Position numbers and translations under genes: made by a program. Positions 1 to 9,835 of a stretch of 64,000 bases of DNA are shown in pieces (position 1 is the stretch's first letter; every line of letters begins with the position of its first letter). The notes under the pieces were generated by a model, which saw nothing but the letters and a program-made list of their open reading frames with translations, had not been told where the DNA came from and ran no database searches. The stretch is from positions 310,001 through 374,000 of the forward strand of contig NZ_CP109428.1 in the NCBI RefSeq assembly GCF_036250695.1, given 5' to 3'. Origin of the DNA: Streptomyces sp. NBC_01497 (GTDB taxonomy: Bacteria; Actinomycetota; Actinomycetes; Streptomycetales; Streptomycetaceae).

Positions 1-94
1 CATCGTGCTAATGCGCGATGGGTAGGGTCATTGCACACTGTGCAACGCGACGCCCCCTAGCTAGTACTCCAGCTGTAGATCGCGATCTACATAC

Positions 95-1325
95 TTGAGC
101 GGCTTGCCGCTGATAGTGGCCAGCCTGGGATAGTACCTGGTCGCCACTGGGACCAGTCGAGCCGGTGGGCCGTGTCGTGGACGAGCGGGACGACGAGGGC
201 GATGAACAGGCGCTGGATTCGTTGCAAGCAAGCGGTATTAGCTCGTCCGGCCCCGGGTGGCGGGTGTGTCCGTCAGCGCGGACGATGGTGAGGAAGGCGT
301 GGGCAAGCATTGCGAGGGTGACCCAGCGGTGCCAGGACGTCCAGCGTCTGACTTGGTATTCGTCCGGTTCGGCCAGACCCTTGCCGGACCGGAAGGTCTC
401 CTCAACTGTCCGCCTGCGCCCGGCGACCCGTACCAGGATGGACAGCGGCACCTGGGTGGCTGAGTAGCAGCGGTAGAAGGCGAGTTCGCCGGTGCGCCGG
501 TTGCGGCGGACGAGCAGTTGGTGGTGGCCCGGCCAGCCGTCGGCGAGGTCGGCCAGGGCCCAGTCGTAGAAGCGGTGTCCCTTGGCTCCGGAGCCGGCGG
601 AGAGTTTCTGCCAGGCCCTTTCGGTAGCTTCTTGGCCAGGGCATCAGCGTGGACCTTTCCCGCGCGGGTGGTGATCTGGTGGTCACGGGCTACGGCGAGT
701 ACGTAGCCGATCTGCCGCTTCTCCCGCTCGGTCCGCAGGTGCGGGCTGCCTCCGTAGACCTCATCGCCGGTCACCCAGGATGCGGCGACACCGGCGTCCA
801 GTACCCGGCCGATCATGCGGGCGGTGAGTGCGGGTTTCGCGTGGTGAAGCCGACGGAGTCGGGTGTCCCGGTATCCCGGCAGCGGGCCGTGTCCTCGGTC
901 CAGGAACGCGGGACATACAACTCCCGTTCGATCGCCGCGTGTCCGAGCGAGGTGGAGCAGGCGAGGTAGACGGCGACCTGACTGTTCTCGATGCATCCGG
1001 CGGTGCCGGTGTATTGTCGCTGCCCGCCCCCCGTGTGCGTGCCCTTCTTCAGGTCGCCGGTCTCGTCCACGACCAGCACCGCGTCCTCGTGGTGCAGGTG
1101 CTCGACGACGAAGCCGCGGATGTCATCGCGTACCGCGTCGGCATCCCACTTGGCCCTCGACAGCAGGTGCTGCAGGTCGTACGGGGTCGCGTCCCCTGCC
1201 TGCTCAGCGAGCGTCCAGCAGTTCTTGCGCGGCAGGTCCGACAACAGCCCGAGCACCAATGCCCGTGCCCAGCACCGTGGTTCCACTCGGCCGAACCGTC
1301 TCGCGATACGGCCCATCAGGACCAC
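95..1325 (-). pseudogene. IS701-family transposase, frameshifted
   Basis: This is a DDE transposase of the IS701 type, read leftward from 1325 in at least three frames. The N-terminal piece (1325-813) has the expected start MVLMGRIARRF and the first catalytic region VVDETGDLKKGT. A second frame (about 850-600) carries WVTGDEVYG and a third (451-165) carries the C-terminal RRTVEETFRSGKGL...RRWTSWHRWVTLAMLAHAFL block. A further frame change before about 165 is needed to reach the expected C-terminus. The gene ends next to the left inverted repeat of the enclosing unit, as expected for an IS transposase. Several frameshifts make it inactive. Confidence 0.85.
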
Positions 1326-1526
1326 GAACGCTTCCTGTCAGCGGGCAGGATCTACGCTGTGCCCTGCGGCCACCGTCTGATCTTCCGTCTTCACACACTG
1401 ATGATCAACGGTGGTCACACCCATTCCCCGGAGCGACCCCCAACGGGCCTACCACGAACCGCTGTTAGAGCAATCGCAGGTCAGCGGTAAAGGGCCAATG
1501 TCAGTGCCGGGTGATAGGAAGCGGGG

Positions 1527-2268
1527 ATGACCCCGACACCTGCCTTCGAAGACCTGCTGGTCCAGGACCGCTCCCCCGCCCTGCGCAGCAGTGTCGCAGG
1601 CTCCCCCGGTCTGGATGTCCGCGTCCCCAGCTGTCTCGACTGGTCGCTCCACGACCTCGTCGAGCACCTCACCCAGGTCACCGGTTCTGGGCGGCGGCGG
1701 TCGTGGCCGGTCCCAGCGAGAAGCCACCGACCGTGGCACCGGCCGGTGCCACGCTCTCAGCCGACCTACTGGCCCGTTCGGCCGCAGCCCCCCCAGGAAC
1801 TGATCGCCGCCCTGCAAGCCGCAGGTCCTGCGGTGGACTGCTGGACATGGTAGGGCGACTCCGACGTCCCGACAACGAATAATGCCGTGGCGCGCCATCA
1901 GGTCCACGAGGCCGCCGTCCACACCTTCGACGCCCAGCTGGCCACCGGAACTCCCCAGCCCGTCCTCACGGTTGTCGCACTCGACGGCATCGCTGAGTTC
2001 ATCGGCCTCAGCCACGGCAACGCCGGCCCCCGGCCGCACAATCCCACCCGGATCGGCCTGCACGCCGCCGAGGGCCAGTCATGGCTGGTCGACCTCACGG
2101 CGTCGGGCTCACACCTCGTCGACGGCCAACATGAAACGGATGTCGGCCTCCACGGATCCGCAAGCAACCTGTTGCTCACCCTGCACGGCCGCCCCCCTGG
2201 ACAACCTGCGAAGCGAGGGTGACCGCGCCCCCCTGGAGGACCTCCTGAACTGGCCAGACCTGGGCTGA
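1527..2268 (+). pseudogene. maleylpyruvate isomerase/DinB-like (TIGR03083-type) family protein, decayed
   Basis: The N-terminus (DWSLHDLVEHLTQV, read from 1527) and the middle (ARHQVHEAAVHTFDAQLA, read from about 1887) match the family of mycothiol-dependent maleylpyruvate isomerase-like enzymes with a DinB-type four-helix domain; the HQ/H residues would be metal ligands. The frame changes near 1683 and back near 1780, there is an in-frame TAG at 1851-1853 where a Trp codon is expected, and another shift near 2200 leads to the end at 2268. It lies inside the inverted-repeat unit and is transcribed away from the transposase, so it looks like cargo. It is not translatable as one protein now. 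Confidence 0.65.
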
Positions 2269-2394
2269 CCTCCAGCCCGAGAAATGCCCTGCGGGGCGGG
2301 GCGCCTACGCCCTGGCCTGCGGCACCCCGCCAGCAAGATCGCGATCTACGGCTGGAGTACTGCTCCGGACAGGTGCGTTCCGCTCGCAGGGACG

Positions 2395-3848
2395 GGAAAG
2401 CTACTGGTGAGACTGGGTTGGAAGGTTGGTCGAGCCATTCGAGGGCACCGGTGATGACCTGGGTTCAGGGCCAGCGGCGGGCGGGCGGAGGATCTGCCGG
2501 CGGCCGGCCGAGCTGAACAGGCAGAGCCGCAGTCGGCCGGGCTCCCAGAGCTGGATCTGGCCGGTCAGCGCGAGCGGCGGCATCCAGGACAGCGGGTCGA
2601 GTGCGATTTGGACGATCTCCAGCTAGATCCGGTGCGGTGTGTGTGGTGCAGGGGCAGTCGCGCGGGCGGCCTGGGTGCAGTCCTCGGCCCGTGCCCGCAG
2701 GCGGTGGCGGAGCTCGAGTTCGGCGATCGGCCGGCCGGTGGTGTTGGTGCGAAGCACGTGAGCCGTTTGCGGTCGGCGTCGGTGATCCTCAGCTGGGCCC
2801 CGGGTTCGGTCGTTCCTTTCGGGTGTTCAGCCGCATGCCCTTCGGGCAGCGGTCGAGTACGCCGCCGGTGAGTTCGGCGACCCAGGCCCCGTCGCGGACC
2901 TCTCTGTTGGGCTCGGCAGCAGGCGTCCATGCTGCGAGCGGCACTGTGAGTACGGCCTGGTGGATTGTGTCGGTGATGGTCTTGCCGACCGAATACGACA
3001 GCCATCGTCCGCGTTTCACGAGCCAGGCGACGAACTCGTGGGTGCAGTGTCCGGCGCCCGCGCCGATAGGGCTTGGGCAGCTGGGCCAGTGCCAGTTGGG
3101 TGGTGGTGATGTGATCGGCGGCGGTGTTGCTGCCGCGTTCCCGGGCCTAAGCGGAGCGGCGGCTGGCTCACCGGATACTCCCTCCCATGGTCGACGAAGC
3201 CCATCAGCGGGTGGTGGCTGAAGGTCTTCTTCTTCCGGGTCGCGGCCGTGTCTTCCTTGCCGGTATGCGCGTTCACCAGGACGCCGTCCGGGTCCGCAGT
3301 CACAGAGCCGGTCGCATCCGGCGCCGTGTGTCCGGCCAACTCCCATACGTGCTGGCGCACATGGGACGGACCGTTGCGGATTGCGTCCAGGGGGCGTTGC
3401 CCGCCCGCTGCGAGCGTGCCGATCGGCCGGGAGACCGGCGGGTGACGCCACCGGCAGCCCGAACATGGCCGGCTCGGCCCGCAGCATGCTGACGTCGGCC
3501 AGGCGGTCGCCGCCGGCGGCGACCGCGAGCGCCACATCCGGCAGGATCGTGCCGGGATCGTGCACCGCACGCGGCTTGCACCAGGGTGCCAGAGCCGCTG
3601 ATATCACAGTATCCAGGCCCGTCTTGCGGGCCGTCTCCACCAACAGCACGGAATCGGCCCGCGAGACCACTCCACGACCGGTGCTCTCAACGCGGACATG
3701 CGGGTACGACCTGGTCCGCTTTTTCACCGGAAAAGGGCTTCTTTCTACGGCATCATCTGGACCCTCGACAAGTCCCATCGTTCCAGGTCGGGGGCGATTT
3801 TCGCGTTTGTGATCAAGCCGCGGCCAGATCACCTTGTGAGAGCCCGAG
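2395..3848 (-). pseudogene. IS1380-family element, copy 1, degenerate transposase
   Basis: The leftward reading from about 3735 (SYPHVRVESTGRGVVSRAD, then LLVETARKTGLDTVISAALAPW) matches the intact IS1380 transposase at 54533-55909 along most of its length, but it is broken into several frames between about 3570 and 2400. The right end, GAGAGCCCGAGG at 3837-3848, matches the right end of the other copies. No matching left end was found, so the element is also truncated at its left side, close to the right repeat of the preceding IS701 unit. It is an old, inactive copy. Confidence 0.8.
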
Positions 3849-4580
3849 GCTAGTGCCGGATCAAGCGACGTTGGCCACGTTGGGGGTAACCCTCGCTGCC
3901 TGCGAGCTGGATCACTGGATGAACCGTAGGTTCTGGGGTCGGTGAGGCCTTCCACGAAGCCCTGAAAGCTCGCAGCCAGGGGGGTTCGAAACCAGGGTCA
4001 ACGTCAAACTACATGAGCGTTGGGATCGGACCTGTCCGGTAGCCCAGCCCGATCCAGCAGGGCTCGTCACTGCTGAGAAGGGCAAGCGGGGTGGGTAGGT
4101 CCCACTCATCGATCAAGTACGCGCTGTGGGACAGGGACAGAGTTATATGACTGGGCATCTGTACCCACTGGGGGCATGGCAGTCATAACGGTCCCCATTA
4201 ACCTCTCGGGTCCGTAGCAATGGGACCTTGAAGTCGGAATCCTGCCCGTGCTCATCATAGAGGAGCGGGCGCTGCGAAGCCTGAGTGCCGACTCCCTGGA
4301 CGGTGAAAGCACTCAGTCCAAGGGGGACGGGGCACGAGAGCAGGGGCGGCTGCGATCGACTTTGGCAGCCCTTGACCTCGACAGCACGGGCGCAGGGGTA
4401 TGAACGGTGACGAGCCGGCTCGGTGACAGGTCCGGCCCGGTCCGGACCCTGCCACCCTGGAGCTCAGGAGGTATGTGAGTGGCTTGCTGCCCCTGCTTCA
4501 GTACGCGACGCAAAGGATAGCGACGGTGCCAAGATGGAGCGGGGCGGCTCTACCGTCGGAAACGGGGCCGGTGTGATGCC
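3849..4580. other. no gene recognised
   Basis: Between the end of IS1380 copy 1 and the next IS5 element, no reading frame has a convincing start, ribosome site or protein similarity. It may be filler left by earlier insertions. Confidence 0.5.
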
Positions 4581-4583
4581 TAA

Positions 4584-5442
4584 GACGTCGTTTCCTTTGG
4601 CTTGATCGTTCGTTGTGCTGAGCATGGCGACTCTTGCTGAGCGGTTGGTGCCGGATCAGTTGTGGGAGCTATTTCGGCGGGTGGTGCCTCCGACGGAGGT
4701 CATACGACCGCAGGGCGGTGGGCGTAGGCGGGCTGGTGATCGTGAGGTGTTGACGGCGATCGTGTTCGTGGCGACGTCCGGCTGCTCTTGGCGGCAGTTG
4801 CCGCCGATGTTCGGGCCGGCCTGGCCCACCGTCTACCGGCGCTTCGCCCAGTGGTCCAAGGCCCGTGTGTGGGCCCGGCTGCACCGAGTCATCCTCGACG
4901 AGCTCGGTGCGCGTGGGGAGCTGGACTGGTCGCGCTGCGCCATCGACTCCGTCAGTGTCAGGGCCCTCAAAGGGGGCAGCTGACGGGACCGAATCCGACC
5001 GACCGCGGCAAGAACGGATCGAAAATCCACCTGATTGTCGACCGGTCGGGCCTGCCGATCTCCGTCACCATTTCCGCGGCGAACACTCATGACAGCCTCG
5101 CCCTGCAGCCCCTCGTGCAGGGCATACCTCCCGTCCGCAGTCCGCGTGGGCCGCGGCGGCGACGACCGCACAAGCTGCACGGCGATAAGGGCTACGACTA
5201 CGCTCACCAGCGGCGATGGCTGCGTGAACGCGGCATCACGCCCCGGATCGCTCGTCGCGGCAAGGAAAGCTCCGCCCGGCTGGGCCGTCATCGCTGGGTC
5301 GTCGAACGCACCATGTCCTGACTCGCCGGCTGCAGGCGTCTGCACCGCCGCTACGAACGCAAGCCGGAACACTTCCTGGCTTTCACTGCGATCGCGACCA
5401 GCCTCATCAACTACCGCAGACTGACCAACTGAAACGACGTCT
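4584..5442 (+). mobile_element. IS5-family element (group 1) with TAA target duplication
   Basis: The ends are exact 11-bp inverted repeats: GACGTCGTTTC at 4584-4594 and its complement at 5432-5442. They are flanked by TAA at 4581-4583 and at 5443-5445, a 3-bp duplication as expected for IS5-group insertion at TNA. The element is 859 bp. Confidence 0.9.
4615..5432 (+). pseudogene. IS5-family transposase, two ORFs plus nonsense codon
   Basis: The first ORF (4615-4983) holds the N-terminal DUF4096-like part (LWELFRRVVPP...GCSWRQLPPMF) and the first catalytic Asp in CAIDSVSVRA. It ends just after AAAGGGGG, where a -1 shift would continue into the second frame with DRGKNGSKIHLIVDRSGLP, HGDKGYDYAHQRRWL and RHRWVVERTMS. 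A TGA at 5320-5322 stands where the family has Trp (ERTMSWL); reading continues beyond it to NYRRLTN and a stop at the right repeat. The slippery run could be programmed, but the nonsense codon should inactivate this copy. Confidence 0.85.
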
Positions 5443-5462
5443 AACTGCTGGCCGGACCACGC

Positions 5463-5478
5463 TAGGGCTGAAGCCCTA
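5463..5478. terminator. small hairpin after the partition operon
   Basis: TAGGGC and GCCCTA form a 6-bp stem with a TGAA loop. It lies about 145 bp past the end of the leftward partition operon and could help end that transcript. There is no T-run, so support is weak. Confidence 0.3.
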
Positions 5479-5621
5479 CCCTTGGCGCAGCCCGCAACCG
5501 TATGACTTCCGTCGCCACGGACCTCCAGCGACAGGGGATCCCAGAGGTACTCCTGGTTCGCTACTTATGCGTACCCCGAGCCCGGGCAAGGCGCTGTGCC
5601 TTTCTTGCTCCGGGGGGCGGA

Positions 5622-6791
5622 TCATTGGACTGTTGTCACCACGTGTTCTTGGAAAAATGCTGTGACGGACTGCCGTTCGCCGTCGAGACCTTGAAGGTAT
5701 TCGGCCAGGCAGGCACTGACGATCTCGAACGGTTTGACAGGAAGCTGACCTGGCATCGTCTTCATGATGTCAATCATGCGGTCGAAACGGGCGTTGACGT
5801 CGGCACTGAGTTTACATACGGGACGCTGCTCTGGAAGGGTCTGCGCATCCCTGTCGCCCAGGATGTACTCCCTGTAGTTGGAGCCAGTTTGGGCGAGGGA
5901 CCACACTAGATCTTTCTCGGCCTCCATTTGGGCTAGATCGGTTCCGAACGGTTGTAGGCCTTTGAGTCTCGCAGCCAACACCGCGTCGATGTAGTTGGCC
6001 TGTGTCAACCTCGGCACCTGCTGAGTGAGGGCTCCGAACAGCGCTTTGTCCACAGCGATCTGACTGCCGAGCTGTTCTGCAACGAGCCCGTACAGGTGGA
6101 CGTTCCTGTTCCTATGAGAGGCAGACTGCAGGCGAGCGGTCCCGTAAGAGTTGAGCAGTCCGGCGTAGGCGGGGGCCGTTCTCGCGAGGGCGTGGAAAGA
6201 GTCCTGCCGTCGTTCCGATGCACTGCCGGCCCGGTAGGGGCGGACAGGAGCGCGGCGCGTGGGGCGACGGACCGTCGTGGATTCGGCGGGTGACCACGTC
6301 GCCACAGCACGAGAAGGCTGGGGCGATGAGGCGAAGGGCTCCCGTGTGGGCTCTGCAATGGGCTCTGATGTGACTACGGCATCCTCTGCTTCGTCAGAAG
6401 GCGGCGCAGTCGGGAAATGATCTGTACTGTCTTCTGTTTTCGATGGAGCCGGCAGGGGCTCCATCGGTGTTGTGGTCGGACTCCCGGTTGTCGTCGTCCG
6501 AGTCCTCGACACCTCTGACGGTGGTTCGGAATCTTCGGATGATGCAGCTGTTGCCGTAGCGGTGGTCCTGTTAGCCCTGTTGAACTCGGGCGGAGGCACC
6601 CCGTCGAGTGGCGGCGCCGGGTCAATGTCCGGCGGGGCCATTTTTTGAGTTCCGATCACCTCCGCTGCCCTGAAGGGAGTTGGCGGCAGTACTGCGTCCT
6701 CATCCTCCTCGTCGTCGAGACTCAGGCTGATTGGAGGCAGCTTGGGTGTGTCCTTCTTCTTGCGTCGACGTGCGGAAGCGCTGTCGCTCAT
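5622..6791 (-). CDS. putative partition partner protein, Pro/Thr-rich
   Basis: This 389-aa protein has no recognised family. Residues 7-13 are a basic run (ARRRKKK). About residues 15-190 are rich in Pro, Thr, Ser, Glu and Asp and are probably disordered. About 195-389 look helical and ordered, with few low-complexity stretches. Its ATG overlaps the stop of the upstream ParA-type ATPase gene by 4 bp (ATGA, 6788-6791), so the two are translationally coupled. A gene in this position behind parA normally encodes the DNA-binding or adaptor partner of the ATPase, and that is the inferred role. No ParB nuclease fold or clear helix-turn-helix is visible. Confidence 0.75.
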   Translation of the reverse strand: MSDSASARRRKKKDTPKLPPISLSLDDEEDEDAVLPPTPFRAAEVIGTQKMAPPDIDPAPPLDGVPPPEFNRANRTTATATAASSEDSEPPSEVSRTRTTTTGSPTTTPMEPLPAPSKTEDSTDHFPTAPPSDEAEDAVVTSEPIAEPTREPFASSPQPSRAVATWSPAESTTVRRPTRRAPVRPYRAGSASERRQDSFHALARTAPAYAGLLNSYGTARLQSASHRNRNVHLYGLVAEQLGSQIAVDKALFGALTQQVPRLTQANYIDAVLAARLKGLQPFGTDLAQMEAEKDLVWSLAQTGSNYREYILGDRDAQTLPEQRPVCKLSADVNARFDRMIDIMKTMPGQLPVKPFEIVSACLAEYLQGLDGERQSVTAFFQEHVVTTVQ

Positions 6792-7867
6792 GCCTCTCCC
6801 CGCAATTGCTTGTTGCGACGGCGGATCTGGTGTAGGACCGCCGCTGCGAAGTGTGTGTAGTCGTCCGCTAGGTCTGTCGCTCTTTGTGGCTCTACAAGCC
6901 TGTCATTTTCGTCCCGCGGGCGCGGAACAAGAACGCCCGTATTTGGATCGGCCAGCTTGCCGGATGCTGCGAGCGCCAGCTCCTTCGCAGGCATTCCAGT
7001 GTTACGACAGAGAGCGGCCAGCACCGGAGCTTCTCGTACGTAGGCTGAAATTACGACCTCCGGGTCGAGACGTGCATTCGCCACTAGAAGTTCAATCTTC
7101 TCCCTGAGATTAACAAGCTCGCTCGTGGGCTCCCCCTTGACTTTCTTGAAGCCGAGAAAACCAATGGCCGCGATCGAGACCTCAGGGTTGATAACGCGAA
7201 CTCCCCGCACGAGACGGGCCAGGCTCCCCAATCCCTCGAGGACGCCGTCGTCCGACCCCTTCACGGGGGCCACGAGATGGGTCGATGCCGCGAGGCCTAG
7301 ACGCTGGTTGTTTTTGTCGCTGGGGGAGAAGTCGATAATGATCCATTGATAGAGGTGCGAGATTTGGACCAGGAGGAGCGCCAAGAGTAGAAAGGCGGCC
7401 GGTCCGTGTTCGGCGCTAACCTTGTCTACTCTTCCGGAGATGTCGGCGTTAGACGCTCCCGATGGCACCACATCCAGGAATGGGCGGACATTTTTCACGA
7501 TTGAGAGCGGTCGATCGTCTGTGACGGCATCATAGAAGGAAATACCGTTGTCGTCGAACTCGCCACCTCTTATTCCGAAATCGTTACGACTGTTGCCGTT
7601 GCTGTCTAGTTCGATGTAGAGAATTGGACGCGGAGACTTACCTGCGGAACTCCGCCGATCTTGTTCTTCGGCGAGCGTGTATGCGAGGTTGGCGGCCAGT
7701 GTCGTCTTCCCGACCCCCCCCTTGCCGATCGTTACGCCGATCACGTTCCTCAGGTGGGGCCTCATTCGGGTGACGAGTGCGTCTAGCTCCTCTTGAGGAG
7801 TCAGGTCGCTGAAGCCCTTGACTGTGCTAAGTCGGCTTTCGAGATCGTTATACTCGTACTTCTCCAA
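6788..7867 (-). CDS. parA: ParA-family partition ATPase
   Basis: This 359-aa ParA/MinD-type P-loop ATPase would segregate a low-copy replicon by ATP-dependent binding to nucleoid DNA. The deviant Walker A motif KGGVGKT is at residues 49-55, after an extension of about 40 residues. ILYIELDSNGNSRNDFG (about 84-100) fits the Walker A'-like switch region and WIIIDFSPSDKNN (about 175) the Walker B region. The length is somewhat above a minimal ParA. It is the first gene of a leftward operon with the 389-aa partner, with which it overlaps. Such operons are typical of linear and large circular Streptomyces plasmids, though chromosome arms can also carry captured copies. Confidence 0.88.
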   Translation of the reverse strand: MEKYEYNDLESRLSTVKGFSDLTPQEELDALVTRMRPHLRNVIGVTIGKGGVGKTTLAANLAYTLAEEQDRRSSAGKSPRPILYIELDSNGNSRNDFGIRGGEFDDNGISFYDAVTDDRPLSIVKNVRPFLDVVPSGASNADISGRVDKVSAEHGPAAFLLLALLLVQISHLYQWIIIDFSPSDKNNQRLGLAASTHLVAPVKGSDDGVLEGLGSLARLVRGVRVINPEVSIAAIGFLGFKKVKGEPTSELVNLREKIELLVANARLDPEVVISAYVREAPVLAALCRNTGMPAKELALAASGKLADPNTGVLVPRPRDENDRLVEPQRATDLADDYTHFAAAVLHQIRRRNKQLRGEA

Positions 7868-8300
7868 CGCTTTCTCGTTTCGATAGCAGGTTGATTATTC
7901 GTCAGTTGGGCAGCGAGGGCTTTGGGCTGATTGGAAGTTATCTCCGCGAGGCGCCACGAATGGAACGCTACACCTGACTGGACCGATGTGTCACGCACCG
8001 CGTCGATCGAGACCTTGTTCGCACTTACCCCCTGGGAACCCCCGCGCCGGGCCCCGTTGCGCTGCTGAAGTCACGCAGCAGCGATCTCGTCGGCTCACGA
8101 CCCCATCAACGCCATTGCGGTTTCTGGTGGTCGCCAATCCCGCGTTTGGAGAAGCGGCGGCCGACCCGCATGATCTGGTCGTCTGATGTCACTCTGCATC
8201 CCCCTCCCTCTCTGCCAAAAAAATAAATGTCAGTCCCGTCGGCGTGAAGGGCGTTCGACGCGATGAGTGAGTGAGTAAAGTATGTGATTTTGTGAACTCG
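7868..8300. promoter_or_regulatory. region upstream of parA: promoter and possible centromere
   Basis: This gene-free stretch is less GC-rich than its surroundings. It contains a GCTGCTG...CAGCAGC hairpin near 8059-8080, an A-rich run near 8217-8226 and a tandem GAGT repeat near 8266-8278. ParA systems often keep their promoter and a parS-like site here. No clear repeat array was found, so the centromere idea is inference from position only. Confidence 0.3.
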
Positions 8301-8861
8301 CAGGTCAGAGGCGTGCTTTACTCTTTGTTTGCTTTCCTTGATGATCGCCGTGCCCGTATAAACCTCCTGGGCGAGGCACTCGGAGCCCAGCGGCCCGTAC
8401 CTGGGGGCAGCTGAGAGTCCCTCTGATAGGTCGCTTGCCTCGCCGCCGACAGCCTGTTGGTCCAGTGATCCGTCGGGGTTGGACGTGTATCTGCAGCCCT
8501 TGGCGGTCGGGGTCGGGGGACCGCTCAGCCAACGGGATCTTGCTCAGGTGAGGGCGCGTGCTGTCTGGCACGACCTGCCGGAATGGACAGGACGACAAAC
8601 GACTCCGGCAGGAGGCCTTGGCCGACCCCAATGCCCGGCCGGATAGGTCAGGCCATGGTCGGCGCCGGCTTGACGTCGTGGCGGGCCTCAACGGCACGCG
8701 GCCCATGCTCGAAGGGGCCGGGCAGGGCCACGCTTCCTCGGGGAAGTGGGATGGGCGTGGCTGCCTGCTAGATCCGTCCTGACAGCAAAAGCGGCTGCCG
8801 TCCCCTGGGCCTCCTGTTCACGCTGGCCGGCGGTGCTACACCTCGAAGGCGATCGAGCTCG
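8301..8861. other. no gene recognised
   Basis: Reading frames exist on both strands, but none has a recognisable family, a convincing ribosome site or conserved motifs. It separates the partition region from an IS5 remnant. Confidence 0.45.
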
Positions 8862-9790
8862 ATGAACCGGTTCGGGGAGCCGGAGCCGCAACGAGGCATC
8901 CACCTCCCGCCGAAACGACCGTCACTTTCGGTGGCCTCCCATGTGCCGGCCGATGAGTACAGGCGGTACTCGGCGAATCTGGGGGCGTACTTCGGGGCGT
9001 CGCGTGGCGGTTCGGAGCGGCGAGAGTCGCCCGAGCGATTCGGGCATTGGCCCACGATCTGCGGCCGGTTTCGGCAGTGGTGGGATGCTGGGGTCTTCCG
9101 AACTGGGATCGCGGAGGCAGCGAAGCGGGGCAGGGTGGACTTGTCGCTTGTCAGCATGGACTCGACCACGATGCGGGCCATCATGATGACGCGGATTTGA
9201 TCATGCGGTCTCCGAGGCTCTGGGTGCAGTGGAGAGGGGGCGTTGGCGAGGAACAAGGCGGGCACTTGGCCCGGGGCGGGAAGAATAAGAAGGTGTGAGA
9301 AGTCGCCGCAGGGCCCGGCTCCGCGCTGCCGACGTGAGGCGGTTTCGTGGCGGTTGGCCATCGGGAGGCGGCTGTCCTGCAGGCCGCGGTGCCCGCCCGT
9401 CTCGTTCAGGATCGTCGCGAGGCAAGGGGGACACGGCCGGCAGTTCATCCCAGTCCTAGACGAGATCCGCGCTCCCGGCCCGGTCAGCCGATCACGCACC
9501 CGGCCCGACGTGGTGGCCGGCGATGAGGCGTACTCGTCCCGCGGGAACCGTTTTCACCTGCGCAGACGCGGGCTCAAACTGACCGTAGCCGAGAAGAGGG
9601 ATCCGGCTGTCCATCGCAAGAACCGCGGCTTACGCGGCGGACGGCCTGTCACCTGGGGGCAAGTAGCTGTACAAGCTCCGCACCGACGTCGAACGCACCA
9701 TCCATGAGGTCAAGGACTGGCAAGGCAGCACCGTCCGCTACGACAAAAGCTCGAAAGCTACCAGGCCGGGCGCGATCTATGAGCCAGCTC
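8862..9790 (+). pseudogene. IS5-family transposase remnant (same broad group as 59.9-60.9 kb)
   Basis: The rightward frame at 8862-9200 reads ICGRFRQWWDAGVFRTGI...LSLVSMDSTTMRA, the N-terminal part with the first catalytic Asp. After a frame change, 9243-9707 reads PDVVAGDEAYSSRGNR, LRRRGLK and KNRGLRGGRP, which fit the second catalytic Asp and the C-terminal part; a last frame carries VERTIHEVKDWQ near 9690-9725. The pattern resembles the better-kept element at 59899-60900. Multiple frameshifts make it inactive. Confidence 0.7.
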
Positions 9791-9835
9791 CTACGGATCC
9801 GATGCCTCGAATCACAATTCCACATAGGCCCTTTG

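Larger units (their letters stand above)
63..2361. mobile_element. IS701-type unit with cargo gene, bounded by 26-bp inverted repeats
   Basis: Positions 63-88 and 2336-2361 are inverted repeats matching at 25 of 26 bases; the outer end reads AGTACTCCAGC and the inner end contains the palindrome GATCGCGATC. The repeats enclose a leftward IS701-family transposase relic whose 3' end lies close to the left repeat, and a rightward decayed gene of the maleylpyruvate isomerase/DinB-like family. The unit is about 2.3 kb, longer than needed for a transposase of this family alone. No convincing target duplication is visible. The repeat match is seen directly; that the whole segment moved as one unit is inference. 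Confidence 0.7.

Noticed and set aside
8305..8706. 133-codon leftward frame
   Set aside because: Arg/Pro/Ser-rich product, no ribosome site and no motif; treated as a chance frame.
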